From Microplitis mediator (Eukaryota > Arthropoda > Insecta > Hymenoptera > Braconidae): 64,000 bases of DNA. Below the pieces are notes generated by a model. The model had not been told where the DNA came from and searched no databases. It was given only the letters and a program-made list of their open reading frames with translations. Each line of letters begins with the position of its first letter. Positions within the stretch are counted from its first letter, which is position 1. The stretch lies in assembly GCF_029852145.1 (NCBI RefSeq), contig NC_079970.1:24184331-24248330 (forward strand), given 5' to 3'. Shown piece by piece: positions 41,679 through 51,560 of the stretch. The position numbers and the translations under genes were made by a program.

Positions 41679-42854
41679 TTATTGTACTGTGTTTCGATTT
41701 ATTTTGTTGATCAAGTTGCTGAATGATCTGAAAATATGAAAAATAGAAAAGATAAATAAAAATAGTGTTGAGTAACAAATAAAACTAAGTACGTACCCAT
41801 GGGTAAGTGTATCATTTAATTTCTTAAGTTGAAAATTCAAATTTTCTATCGATAATGATAATGCTAATAAAGGATTTGATATTTGTAATTCTTTGTAGTT
41901 TTGAGTCTTGATAATCTGTTCGATGTTTGATGCTATAAACTTATTTGTGAATTCCAATAGATATTTCGCGCTGTGACGATCAGCTAAAGTCATTATTGTC
42001 AAAGCATTTTCAACAGTTAGATTTTTACAGAGTGATTCTTGGCAACTATCTTTAAGTGATTGTATCTGATATTTGTCTGCGGACTCTAATAAACTTTCAG
42101 CATACGCACCAACATCAGTTACTTCATCAGTGTAGATATACTTTAAGACCCTTTCGAAGATCTCTGGAGTAATGTCTGGTATAGATATTTTATTTTCTTT
42201 TTTCTCAATCATGTCATGAGAAAACATTGCAGCCAGAACAGGACTTCGTGCCATCAGGATAATTTTGTGAGCTCGGAATTCTGTGTTACGCACATTTATG
42301 ATGACATCACTACCCATCTTAGTGTTGTAAAGTTCTGTGAAATCGTGAGACATTTGACATTTTGGAATATTTAATTCAAGTTTTTCAAATTTTGTGTTGG
42401 GCGAATCATAGACAGTAAGATCAAGGCGAAACGTCAAAGTATTATTGGGTAAGTATACATTTTTATCTGCTATTGTTGCTTTTGGCCATATTTGCCAAGT
42501 TACCGTTTCGTCTTTGGTCAGTAGATAATGAACTTTCGATTTTTTAAATAATTCATTTTTTTCGTTATCTAAAATGCAACTTGAACATTTTATGTTCATA
42601 TTATTAGTATTATTCAAAGAACACAAAATGAAGACCATTGACGACTGGTAGGCAGTACGCAGCGTTGCCGAAGAATTAATTATTTTCAAACGAACGTGCC
42701 ATTCATCATTAATTGTGGCTCCTGTTGAGAATATCGGAGAAGTAAGACTAAACTGAGTATCTCGCTGGAATTCATCGAAATAATGATCTATTTTATCAAT
42801 CTTCCATTCGAAAACAATATTATGTTCATCAGACGTCGTATAAACTCTTTCCAT
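41679..42854 (-). CDS. MATH-BTB protein, SPOP-like, copy B
   Basis: Probable substrate adaptor of a CUL3 ubiquitin ligase. The MATH domain (residues about 10-165) would hold the substrate, the BTB domain (about 171-277, with FRAHKIILMARSPVLAAMF) would dimerise and bind CUL3, and a BACK-like helical tail follows (about 278-340, MTLADRHSAKYLL). Two exons are likely: 42854-41797 and 41727-41679, with a 69-bp GT-AG intron (GTACGTAC to TTTTCAG) giving 368 residues. The intron is in frame and free of stops, so an unspliced mRNA encodes 391 residues with a hydrophobic segment. In gene C the equivalent intron meets the stop codon; in D it lies beyond it. Start chosen by alignment with the MERSY and METSY starts of D and E. 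Family assignment is firm; the substrate is unknown. Confidence 0.88.
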   Translation of the reverse strand: MERVYTTSDEHNIVFEWKIDKIDHYFDEFQRDTQFSLTSPIFSTGATINDEWHVRLKIINSSATLRTAYQSSMVFILCSLNNTNNMNIKCSSCILDNEKNELFKKSKVHYLLTKDETVTWQIWPKATIADKNVYLPNNTLTFRLDLTVYDSPNTKFEKLELNIPKCQMSHDFTELYNTKMGSDVIINVRNTEFRAHKIILMARSPVLAAMFSHDMIEKKENKISIPDITPEIFERVLKYIYTDEVTDVGAYAESLLESADKYQIQSLKDSCQESLCKNLTVENALTIMTLADRHSAKYLLEFTNKFIASNIEQIIKTQNYKELQISNPLLALSLSIENLNFQLKKLNDTLTHGYVLSFICYSTLFLFIFSIFHIFRSFSNLINKINRNTVQ

Positions 42855-42940
42855 ATTAAATATTTATTGCACTTTTAACACAATTAATAATTTTAAAATT
42901 CTTAATTATTTTATTTTTATATTTAAATAGATATCAATCA

Positions 42941-43165
42941 AAACTATTCCACACTCTATTAGCTTAAAATGTTTTCGATAATAAACTAGAGGAGACGCCG
43001 GCTTTCTTATGAGAGATCCCGCGTAAAATTAACAAATGAACCGTGAAATCAGCCTCTTGTAAATATGTGCAAAGAAAAAAAAACCGTTGAGTGTACATTT
43101 TTATTGCAATCATGTGTGTGCACGCATGCGCACTAATTAATTTAACAAAGTTATCATCCAACTCT
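42941..43165 (-). promoter_or_regulatory. Upstream block shared by genes B and D
   Basis: GAGACGCCGGCTTT and GAGAGATCCCGCGTAAAATT, about 90-190 bases from the gene B start, recur above gene D at 47060-47295 with few changes. A weaker form precedes gene E (near 49065-49110). This is duplicated promoter-proximal DNA. The 65-codon frame at 42964-43161 lies in it and is not kept as a gene. Confidence 0.45.
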
Positions 43166-43669
43166 TAAAATTTATTTTTAACTTTTAAATTAATATAAAT
43201 ATCAGAAAAAAAAATTATTCAATAATTAAACTGACACACACATGAAAAATTAATTGCATTAATTAATTGTAACATTATAACAATTATAAAATTATTTGAA
43301 TGTATTACCGACATTTTATCGTTGATAGATTGGAGGTTTCAAAAAATCCACATTGGCGCCACTTTATATTCGAAAATGATGGGGATTTCAATTGAATGGA
43401 AGTAAATAAAAAATTAACGGTATGAAAATCTTTATTTTACTTAACGAAATTACTTGAAAATTTTTCATAAAAAAAAATATAAAATACTTGTAATAATTAG
43501 TCAAAATTTTTAAAGATATTGAATTAGTTTTTAAGTGATACATTATGATGTTGTTGAGCACCAAGTTGTATTTAGGTCCAATACTCGTTATCTAGGTTTT
43601 GTTTATCTGAAAATAGAAAAAATAAACAAACTATTATAAAGTTTAGTAAAGTAAACGTTTAAATACATA
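43166..43669. other. Spacer between genes B and C, with the last exon of C
   Basis: AT-rich duplicated flank. On the minus strand a 64-bp intron (43670-43607, GTATGT to TTTTCAG) leads to a short 3' exon starting at 43606, so the 3' end of gene C is spliced. The block with GGCGCCACTTTATATT near 43350 recurs in the other units. Confidence 0.5.
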
Positions 43670-44734
43670 CTATTTTGAAGTTTTATCAGGAATATTAGCT
43701 TTATCTTCATTTTTGGAAAATGAATATTTTTTCATCACTTTGAATGCCAAGGAAGAATGTGATTTCTCAAAATTTTCAAAATCCTCAATGTCAATATTAT
43801 TTTTTTTTATGTTATTGACCAAGAAATCGGTGATGAATTCTAACAGAGGTTCAGCGCTATGACGATCAGCTAAAGTCATTAATTCAAATGCATTTTCAAG
43901 ATTCAGAGTTTCACTAAGAGATTCTTGACAAATATTTTTAAGTGACAGTATCTGGTATTTATCTGCAGCTTTTAACAAATCATCAGCAATCTCAGCTAGA
44001 CCAGATACTTCATCGGTGTAAATGTACTCCATGACTTTTTCGAATATATCTGGAGTAATGTTTGGTATCGTTATTTTATTTTCTTTTTTCTCAATCATTT
44101 CATGAGAAAACATGGCACCTAAAACGGGGCTCCGGGCCATCAGAATATTTCTATGAGCTAGAAAATGAGTATCATCCACTGTTATAGTAACATCGGTACC
44201 CATTCCAGACTCATAAAGTTTTTTGTAGTCCTGCGCCATTGGACATTTTGAAATATTTAATTCAATTTTTTTAAAAGTTGTAATAGGCGGATCATAGGCA
44301 GTAAGATCAACACACACTGTCAAAATATTACCGGGTAAAAATTTATCTTTGTTTTTTAATAATTCTGACTTGGAGAGCGAATATAAAGTTTCCTCACACT
44401 TCTTCATAATAAATTGCAGATGTTGTAAACATTGTTTCTCATTTTTATTACTCAAAATAAAAAACGAAAATTTTGTGTTTACTAAGTCATCGTTATTCAA
44501 TAAACGCAAACGAAAGTCTAGTTTGTCACTTGTTGTATTATTAGTATTAGAATTATTAAAGTCTAATTCCATCCGCCATTTATCTTTAATTTTTGCTCCT
44601 GATGTAAATTCTGAAGAGTTGATTTGGAGATCAGTATCACTAATGATGATGGGGCTGACATACACATCTATTTTATTTATCTTCCATTTAAAAACAATAT
44701 TATGCTCATCTGTTTTTGTGTAACACTCTTCCAT
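43670..44734 (-). CDS. MATH-BTB protein, SPOP-like, copy C
   Basis: 354 residues: MATH about 10-170; BTB about 175-280 with FLAHRNILMARSPVLGAMFS and the EIADDLLKAADKYQ helix; BACK-like end with MTLADRHSAEPLLEF. Predicted CUL3-ligase substrate adaptor. The last codon is split by an intron: the unspliced stop is TAG, whose G is the first base of the donor GTATGT, and splicing to ATAAAC gives TAA, so the protein ends at the same place either way. It has a different upstream region from B and D, shared instead with the ghost unit. The plus-strand frame at 44349-44723 overlaps it and is only a shadow. Confidence 0.88.
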   Translation of the reverse strand: MEECYTKTDEHNIVFKWKINKIDVYVSPIIISDTDLQINSSEFTSGAKIKDKWRMELDFNNSNTNNTTSDKLDFRLRLLNNDDLVNTKFSFFILSNKNEKQCLQHLQFIMKKCEETLYSLSKSELLKNKDKFLPGNILTVCVDLTAYDPPITTFKKIELNISKCPMAQDYKKLYESGMGTDVTITVDDTHFLAHRNILMARSPVLGAMFSHEMIEKKENKITIPNITPDIFEKVMEYIYTDEVSGLAEIADDLLKAADKYQILSLKNICQESLSETLNLENAFELMTLADRHSAEPLLEFITDFLVNNIKKNNIDIEDFENFEKSHSSLAFKVMKKYSFSKNEDKANIPDKTSK

Positions 44735-45940
44735 TTTAAATAGTTTTTAAATTGTAACTCGATAAATACTCCAATTATTATTAGTAATTTTTTTTCTAAT
44801 GCAAGAAGAACTACTCAAACAATATTATTAAAATGATATTTTATACTGCACAAGTCGAACTATTGAAAAATGTATATAATAATAAAATGAAAATATGACT
44901 AACGGCTTTAATTTCGCACTTAAACTTAGCAACAGCACACATGAGATTACGGCTTCTACTGTACTTATTGTTAAAGCGAAGTGGTGGAAATTTTGATTAG
45001 TTTCTTATCGTCCCAGTATGAGTTTCATTTCAATCCCACCAGTCTCAACTACTATTTACTTACCATATACCCCCGCTTTTAATTCGCAAGTGGGACTCCA
45101 CTCTTCCATTGGGGCCTTTTTATACTTACTGAGAACCTAGGATACGTTAATTATTTAAAAACTTATTTTTATATACAAATTTAAAGTTCTTAAAATTTTT
45201 ATTAAATTATTCAACAGTTTTTTTTACAAAATATATTAAATGACAAAAAATATGAGATATTAGTAGTAAGCAATTCCCGTTAAAAATGATGACGTTATTT
45301 GCTTGCATATCGGGTTTTGTTTAAAATAATATTGTAAGCAATACCTTTTACGACTCAATGCTATCAGTAAGTCGCCATATTTCAAAACCTCGACCGTATT
45401 ATTGAGCAAAATAAATATAAATATATTTGAGTTCATAGCAAAAAATTTATGAGAATATTTTTCGTACAAAAATTGACATTAGCGCCACTTCATATTGAAA
45501 ATAGAGAAATTTTTTAAGAAGTAAATGAGGAGATAATTAATGATATGAAAAACTTTATCATATATTTTATGAAATTACGTCAATATTTTTTCTTAGAGAA
45601 ATATAAAATTTTTTTAATAATAATAATAATAAGTCAAAATTGAAAGGATAACTGAGTAATTATTAGTTTTTAAGTTAAACTTATAATTGAGAATAGTAAA
45701 AATATGTAAGACTTGTAATAAAATATGATTATGTTTAAAGTTATTGAATAGTTATTATATATGGTATTTAAATTATGGAATATTGTTGAACACCAAGTTA
45801 TTGTACTGAGTTTCAATCTTCTTTGTTGATCAACTTGTTAGTTTGTCTGTAAATATGAAAAGAAAAATATATAATCAGGAATAGTGTTGAGTAACAAATA
45901 AAACTAAGTACATACCCATAGGCAATTGTATCAGTTAATT
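44735..45940. other. Spacer between genes C and D
   Basis: Contains the gene C upstream region (to about 45480), duplicated at 36605-37341, and then the gene D 3' flank, which resembles that of gene B. The 69-codon minus frame at 45260-45469 has a relative at 37057-37341 only because the flank is duplicated; no domain is recognisable. Confidence 0.55.
45115..45124 (-). promoter_or_regulatory. Candidate TATA box for gene C
   Basis: TATAAAAAGG on the minus strand, about 390 bases above the gene C start, kept (as TTTATAAAG) in the ghost unit. Just beyond it GGTATATGGTAAGTAAATAG looks like a 5' splice donor, so a spliced 5' UTR is possible. No transcript evidence. Confidence 0.4.
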
Positions 45941-46984
45941 TCACAAGTTGAGAAATGTAAATTTTTCCAATAATTCGAATGCTAAAGGAGGATTTCGTTT
46001 TTTGAATTCTTTGAAGTTTTGAGTCTCGACAATCTTTTTGATATTTGATGCCATAAACTTATTTGTAAAATCCAATAGATGTTTGGCGCTGTGAAGATCA
46101 GCTAAAGTCATTATTTTCAATGCATTGTTAACAGTTAAAGTTTTACTAAGAGATACTTGACACATTTTTTTAAGTGACAGTAGCTGATATTTGTCTGCGG
46201 CTTCTAATAAACGTTCAGCATCCGCATCCAGATCATTTACTTCATCAGTGTAGATATACTTTAAGAGCTTTTCGAAGATCTCTGGAGTAATGTCTGGTAT
46301 AGATATTTTATTTTCTTTTTTTTCAATCATGTCATGAGAAAACATTGCAGCCAGAACAGGACTTCGTGCCATCAAAATACTTCTATGAGCTCGGAATTCT
46401 GTGTTACGCACATTTATGGTAACATCACTACCCATCTTAGTATTGTAAAGTTCTGTGTAATCGTGAGCCATTTGATTTATTGGAATATTTAATTCAAGTT
46501 TTGTGGAAGTTGAAACAGGAGTATCATACACAGTAAGATTAAGGCAAAATGTTAAAGTATTATTGGGAAAATATTCATCTCTTTTCTTCATCAAAGGATC
46601 CAGCTGGATATACACCAACAATTCTTTATTTTCGTTTAACAGACGGCTTATTTCCCTTGTTTTACATACCTTATTTTTTTGGTTATTTAAAATGAAACTT
46701 GAGTATTTTATGTTTACGTTTACCTCGTCAGTATTATTCAAAAAGTCCAAATAAAATCCTATTGATGACAACCCATCAGTACCACGTAATGAACACGTAG
46801 ATCTATTGCATATATTTGAACGAACACACCATTTATCTTTAATTTTAGCTCCTGTTGAGAATTCTGATGAATTTACAGTAAAATCACTTGTTTCACCGTC
46901 TCTAATATAATAAGTATCTATTTTATCAATCAACCACTCGTAAAATATATGATGTTCATCTACCGTTGTATAACTTCTTTCCAT
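45941..46984 (-). CDS. MATH-BTB protein, SPOP-like, copy D
   Basis: 347 residues: MATH about 10-175 (the SSEFSTGAKIKDKW core is clear); BTB about 180-285 with FRAHRSILMARSPVLAAMFS and YIYTDEV; BACK-like region with MTLADLHSAKHLLDF. Closest to copy B in the BTB half and in its upstream block. It stops at 45941, before the position where B continues into its last exon; an intron-like GTATGT donor lies shortly after, in the 3' UTR. Role as for B: a predicted CUL3 adaptor with an unknown target. Confidence 0.88.
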   Translation of the reverse strand: MERSYTTVDEHHIFYEWLIDKIDTYYIRDGETSDFTVNSSEFSTGAKIKDKWCVRSNICNRSTCSLRGTDGLSSIGFYLDFLNNTDEVNVNIKYSSFILNNQKNKVCKTREISRLLNENKELLVYIQLDPLMKKRDEYFPNNTLTFCLNLTVYDTPVSTSTKLELNIPINQMAHDYTELYNTKMGSDVTINVRNTEFRAHRSILMARSPVLAAMFSHDMIEKKENKISIPDITPEIFEKLLKYIYTDEVNDLDADAERLLEAADKYQLLSLKKMCQVSLSKTLTVNNALKIMTLADLHSAKHLLDFTNKFMASNIKKIVETQNFKEFKKRNPPLAFELLEKFTFLNL

Positions 46985-47938
46985 ATTAAATATTTATTAT
47001 CTAACTTTTAACACAATTAGTAATTAAAAAGTCTTAATTATTTTATTTCTATATTTAAATTTATATCAATCAAAACTATTCCACACTCTGTTACTTTTAA
47101 ATGTTTTCGATAATTAAGACGAGACGCCGGCTTTGTTACGAGAGATCCCGCGTAAAATTAACAACTGAACACCGGATCGTGAAATCAGCTTCTTGTAAAT
47201 ATATATATATATATAAAAAAATTTTGAGCATACATTGTATATTGCAATCATGTATGTACACGCATGTGCACTAAATAACTTTACAAAATATCATAATGAT
47301 TTATTTATTTAACTTTTAAATTAATATAAAATAATGATAATTATCAGAAAAATAATTTATTTAATAATTAAATTCATACACACATGAAAAGTTAATTTTA
47401 TCATTTCAATAAACATTGCAACAATTAATTAAATTATTTGAATTTATTACCGACATTTAATCGTTGATAAGTTAGAGATTTCAAAAGATCCGCATTGGCG
47501 CCACTTTATATTAAAAATGGCGGGATTTAAATTTAGTAGGAGGAGTGAATAATTAACGATATAATAAATTTTATTTATTTTACGAAATTCCTTTAATAGT
47601 TTGTCAGAAAAATATAAAAGTTTTTTAATAATAGTAAGTAATTATTTCCAAAATAGATAAACAATTAATAGCTTTCATATTGATCTGACATTTTTAGGAA
47701 AAAAAACATACAAGACGTAATAATTATTAAACATTTTTAAAGATATTGAATTAGATTTTAAATTATGTATTATACTATACCGCTGGGCACCAAGTTGTTG
47801 TATTTAATTCCAATGTTCGTTGTTAGTTTATCTGAAAATATGAAAAATAAAATAAATAAATTGAAATAGCGTTGAGTAAAAAATTTGAATTGGTACATAC
47901 TATTGTAAATATATTAGTAAACTATGTTTATTGTCTTC
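46985..47938. other. Spacer between genes D and E
   Basis: Holds the D upstream block (47060-47295, shared with B) and the E 3' flank. A short TA run is near 47201-47214. No ORF worth keeping. Confidence 0.5.
47060..47295 (-). promoter_or_regulatory. Upstream block of gene D, shared with gene B
   Basis: Counterpart of 42941-43165. Both carry ACTATTCCACACTCT, GAGACGCCGGCTTT and GAGAGATCCCGCGTAAAATT in the same order and at a similar distance from the start codon. Confidence 0.45.
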
Positions 47939-48967
47939 TTAATTATAAAATGAAAATTTTTTCAATAATTGATATGCCATAGCAAGATTCGATTTTTCAA
48001 GATTTTTAAAGTCTTGAGTCTCAATGATTTCTTTGATGTTCGATGTAATGAAATCATTTGTGAATTGTAATAACTCTTGGGCATCGTAAAGATCAGCTTT
48101 ATCCATTATTTTCAACGAATTTTCAACAGTCAAAGTTTTACTGAGTGATTCTTGGCAAATATCTTTAAGTGATTGTATCTGATATTTGTCTGCGGCCTCT
48201 AATAAACGCTCAGCATCCGCATCCAAATCAGTTACTTCATCAGTGTAAATATATTCCAAGAGTTTTTCGAAGATCTCCGAAGTAATGTCTTGTACAGGAA
48301 TTCTATTTTCTTTTTTCTCAATCATATCATGAGAAAACATTGCAGCCAGAACAGGGCTTCGCGCCATTAGAATACTTCTATGAGCTTCAAAATTAGTATC
48401 ACCCACATTTACAACAACGTCGCTACCCATTTTAGACTCGTAAAGTTGCTTATAATCATGAGCTATTTGATGTTTTAAAATTTTTAAGTTAAGTTTTCTG
48501 CAAGTTGTTACAGGAGCGTCGTACACAGTTAGGTCTAGACACACTGTCAAAGTATTGTTGGGTAAATTTTTATCTTTATTATTATTCCAAAGTGAAAATT
48601 TTGGTACCGAAAGAATTTGAGTATCACCTTTGTTCAGTAGCAAGCGACGTTCTTCAATAAATAGTTTTGTTTTTTCGTTATCCAAAATAAATATTGAAAA
48701 CTTTGTATTTATATTATCGAGATCATTCAATTGGCACAAATAAAAATATAGACAGGTAAACATTTGATGCGTAAAAGAATTCAATGAAGTAATTGCTTGT
48801 AAACGAATACACCATTGATCGTTAATTTTGGCTCCTGTTGTAAAGTTTGAAGAATTAAGAGTAATCTTAGTATCTGTATCAAAATCATTTACGTAAGCAC
48901 TTATATTATCAATTTTCCATTCATGAACAATATTACGTTCAACTGTTCTACTATAACTTGTTTCCAT
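47939..48967 (-). CDS. MATH-BTB protein, SPOP-like, copy E
   Basis: 342 residues and the outermost intact member of the cluster. MATH about 10-170 (SSNFTTGAKINDQW); BTB about 175-280 (FEAHRSILMARSPVLAAMFS, EYIYTDEV, LLEAADKYQIQSLK); BACK-like tail ending in KKFSFYN. Its 3' flank is the closest match to the 3' flank left in the ghost unit. Predicted CUL3 ubiquitin-ligase adaptor. The BTB half is more conserved among copies than the MATH half, which fits a constant ligase-binding part and a variable substrate-binding part. Confidence 0.88.
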   Translation of the reverse strand: METSYSRTVERNIVHEWKIDNISAYVNDFDTDTKITLNSSNFTTGAKINDQWCIRLQAITSLNSFTHQMFTCLYFYLCQLNDLDNINTKFSIFILDNEKTKLFIEERRLLLNKGDTQILSVPKFSLWNNNKDKNLPNNTLTVCLDLTVYDAPVTTCRKLNLKILKHQIAHDYKQLYESKMGSDVVVNVGDTNFEAHRSILMARSPVLAAMFSHDMIEKKENRIPVQDITSEIFEKLLEYIYTDEVTDLDADAERLLEAADKYQIQSLKDICQESLSKTLTVENSLKIMDKADLYDAQELLQFTNDFITSNIKEIIETQDFKNLEKSNLAMAYQLLKKFSFYN

Positions 48968-49234
48968 ATTAAATACTTGTCATTTAGCAACACAATAAAA
49001 TAAATCAAGCAAATAATTTTTAATCAAAACTATCCCCGAAACTGTCAATCAAAAAATTTATTAAAAATTACGTTGGCCTGGTGACTGTATCCAGCATAAA
49101 ATTAACAAGTGATGATCATCCTCTTGTCAGTATTAAAAAAAAATTGAACATCAATCATCTACACGCGTCTCCACAAATCGACTTTTCAAAATTACCTGCC
49201 AAATTTATAAAGATCTTATTTGTCTAAATTTTAA
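48968..49234. other. 5' flank of gene E
   Basis: AT-rich, with a weak relative of the B/D upstream block (CATAAAATTAACAAGTGA). Nothing else recognised. Confidence 0.4.
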
Positions 49235-49738
49235 GGCCATTCTCAGACAGTGTCTCCCACTTTTTAAAAATTTTCAATGACTTTCAATGACAACTGTCAT
49301 AAGCGTATCAAATTTTTATCAATTAATTTAAAAGAAATTAAAGCATTAATTGAAAAAAGGCCAACGTAGTCGTAATTTCGCCGATATATAGATTTAAAAA
49401 AAAATTATTCACACTTGATATCAATTAGGAGTTAAACAAAATTCGTTAAATAAATTTCAGTAAAATCGTCATGTCAGTTTTATAATTAGAATTTTTCAAT
49501 TTTGTTGGCTCAAATTTATTTAACAAATTTCGCTTAATTCCCAATTGATATCAATTGTAAGTAATTTTATTTAAATTCTATATCTCAACGAAATCACGAC
49601 TACGTTGTCCTTTTTTCAGTCAAGGTTTTAATTTTTTTTAAATTAATTAATAAAATTTCAATACGGTTATGACAGTTAAAAGTCATTGCATATTTTTAAA
49701 AAGTGGGGGGGGGGGGGGGGCACCGTCTGAGAATGCCC
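49235..49738. mobile_element. 504-bp MITE with TTAA target duplication
   Basis: TTAA at 49231-49234 and 49739-49742. The ends are GGCCATTCTCAGACAGTG and the reverse complement of GGGCATTCTCAGACGGTG. The inverted arms extend well inside (TCAATTAATTTAAA against AAATTAATTAATAAA, and the mirrored AACGTAGTCGT / ACGACTACGTTG). A TTAA target is characteristic of piggyBac-like elements. A run of 16 G lies at 49705-49720, just inside the right end; the left end has only a short mixed tract there. No transposase. Confidence 0.8.
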
Positions 49739-49742
49739 TTAA

Positions 49743-51131
49743 ATCAATGACTCATTAAAATTAATTCAATATCTAAAATAAATATTAAAACGAGAAATTA
49801 AATTACTCGAATATTTATTAATATTTAATATGTTACATTCAAAGGCACAAACAATTAAAAACATATTTAATTATCATGTTCTATAATATATCTGTATCAT
49901 CTAAAACTCCTAAACATCATTTTTTAATCACATTTACATCAATAGTATTCATTAATTATTTATTATCATTAACATTACAATAGATTTAATATTCGTCTAC
50001 TCCATTCTAAAACTTACTTACTTTTCAAATATTTATACAATTTATTTAAATACATACAACATCATATGTCACGATAAAACTTTTGTTTAATATAATGTCC
50101 GATTATTATAATTAAATAACTTAATTCGTCTTCGACTATTCACAACCCTCTAAATTTATTTTAAATAATAAAAAACCCTCTCATTTTGTTCCTTCATCAT
50201 TTAAGTACCAGTCTAACGTCATTACATTTGTCCGTAATTCAATTTTCATATAAAAATAAAATTAAAATAAAATAAAAAATAATTACACATTAATTTTCCA
50301 CGATCATTTTTTTTTTTCCTCTTTTTTTTCTCTAACGATTTATAAATTTATATCCAGACATTTATCTACCCAAGTATTTATATATATTTTATAAATTTCA
50401 TACTACCACAAGTTCCAATCAGTCTGATACATTATTTATATATATTTTTAAAGTACGACAATCAACATTTAATAAATCTAGTCAGACATTTTTTTTTTTA
50501 CTAACATTCAAAATTTTTATTGAGTAGCACATTCTAGTCTTTATATATTTTTAAAATTTAAATTTAAAAGCATTCAATTAAATGCTAGAAAAATTTAATT
50601 ATTGTTCCCGATGGTTTTAAAATGACTTAGGCCTGTTATTAAATTTGAACCCCGTATCTGGAATGTCTAGTGCTACTTAATTAATTGAGTTCCAATAAAT
50701 AGTTAAAACTTTGGAAGACATGACAAACTATCGATCAACACTTTGTGTACCAAGACGATATAACAATAAAAAGGTACATGGAAAAATATAAAATATCAAG
50801 TCGTTGAGAAAAAGAGGAGGGGAATGTTGAACATTATTTTTATAAATTTGTTTGATTTTATGAGTGTAGAGCACCGAGTTCCTAAGGAGCACCTGAGAAA
50901 ACTAATCTCCCCTTTGATATTTTATTAATCAATAGTATGAAGAAAAAAAATAATAATAATTATAATAAATATGTAGATTGAAATATTTAAAATGACTAGT
51001 CTTCGATAGATTGTTCTGAAATGTTTGATAGAGAAATATAAATATAAATAAAAAAATATAAGTCGAAATAACGAACATCTCGATGATGTCTGATAGCGTT
51101 TATCAAAAACGAAAAAACAAATGCAAAGTTA
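49743..51131 (-). other. Probable Kank 3' UTR and intergenic DNA
   Basis: AT-rich with no ORF, immediately downstream of the Kank stop codon. Several TTTATT (minus-strand AATAAA) sites are present, so the poly(A) site cannot be chosen from sequence. Confidence 0.4.
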
Positions 51132-51560
51132 CTACTTCCCGGAGTATTTTGACGTGGGGGTGAATCTTCTTGAGGGAGCAGGACTGGCTGGTAAGGATGG
51201 AGAAGCTCCCGTGGGAGTCGTGGGTTTGGATCCGCGTCGACTTCTTCTCATGGATGAGTAGGGACTGGTGCCTCTATGAACTTGCCCGTGAGCGTAGAGA
51301 AGCATCCCGATGTCGCGGTTGCCCGCGTGGACGGCGATGGTCAGAGCCGTGTTGCCGTCCACGTCGACGATCGACGGGTCGCAGTCCGGGTGTTCTAGAA
51401 GGAGTTTCACGATGTCGACGTGTCCGTGCTCGGCGGCACACATCAGCGCGGAACTTCCGTCTTCGTCCTGGATGTTGACGGCTGCTCCAGCGTCCAGCAG
51501 CAGCCGGGTCATGTCTGTCCTTCCATGGGAAACTGCGAGCATCAGTGCTGTCTGTCCATG
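51132..51560 (-). CDS. Kank: Kank exon 9, last ankyrin repeats and tail
   Basis: Acceptor TTATTCTAG. Encodes HGQTALMLAVSHGRTDMTRL, DEDGSSALMCAAEHGHVDIV and DVDGNTALTIAVHAGNRDIG, then YAHGQ and a Ser/Pro/Arg-rich tail ending SGK. Markedly more GC-rich than its surroundings. Confidence 0.95.
   Translation of the reverse strand, partial: HGQTALMLAVSHGRTDMTRLLLDAGAAVNIQDEDGSSALMCAAEHGHVDIVKLLLEHPDCDPSIVDVDGNTALTIAVHAGNRDIGMLLYAHGQVHRGTSPYSSMRRSRRGSKPTTPTGASPSLPASPAPSRRFTPTSKYSGK

Noticed and set aside
44349..44723. 124-codon plus-strand frame
   Set aside because: Exact antisense of the MATH region of gene C, which has clear family similarity. The same applies to 46503-46754 and to plus-strand frames over Kank exons (51170-51564, 51818-52244, 53016-53414, 53805-54092).
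37424..48967. MATH-BTB cluster as a viral or polydnavirus-derived segment
   Set aside because: The genes carry introns and family features of ordinary animal SPOP-like genes. No viral motif or circular-segment junction was recognised.
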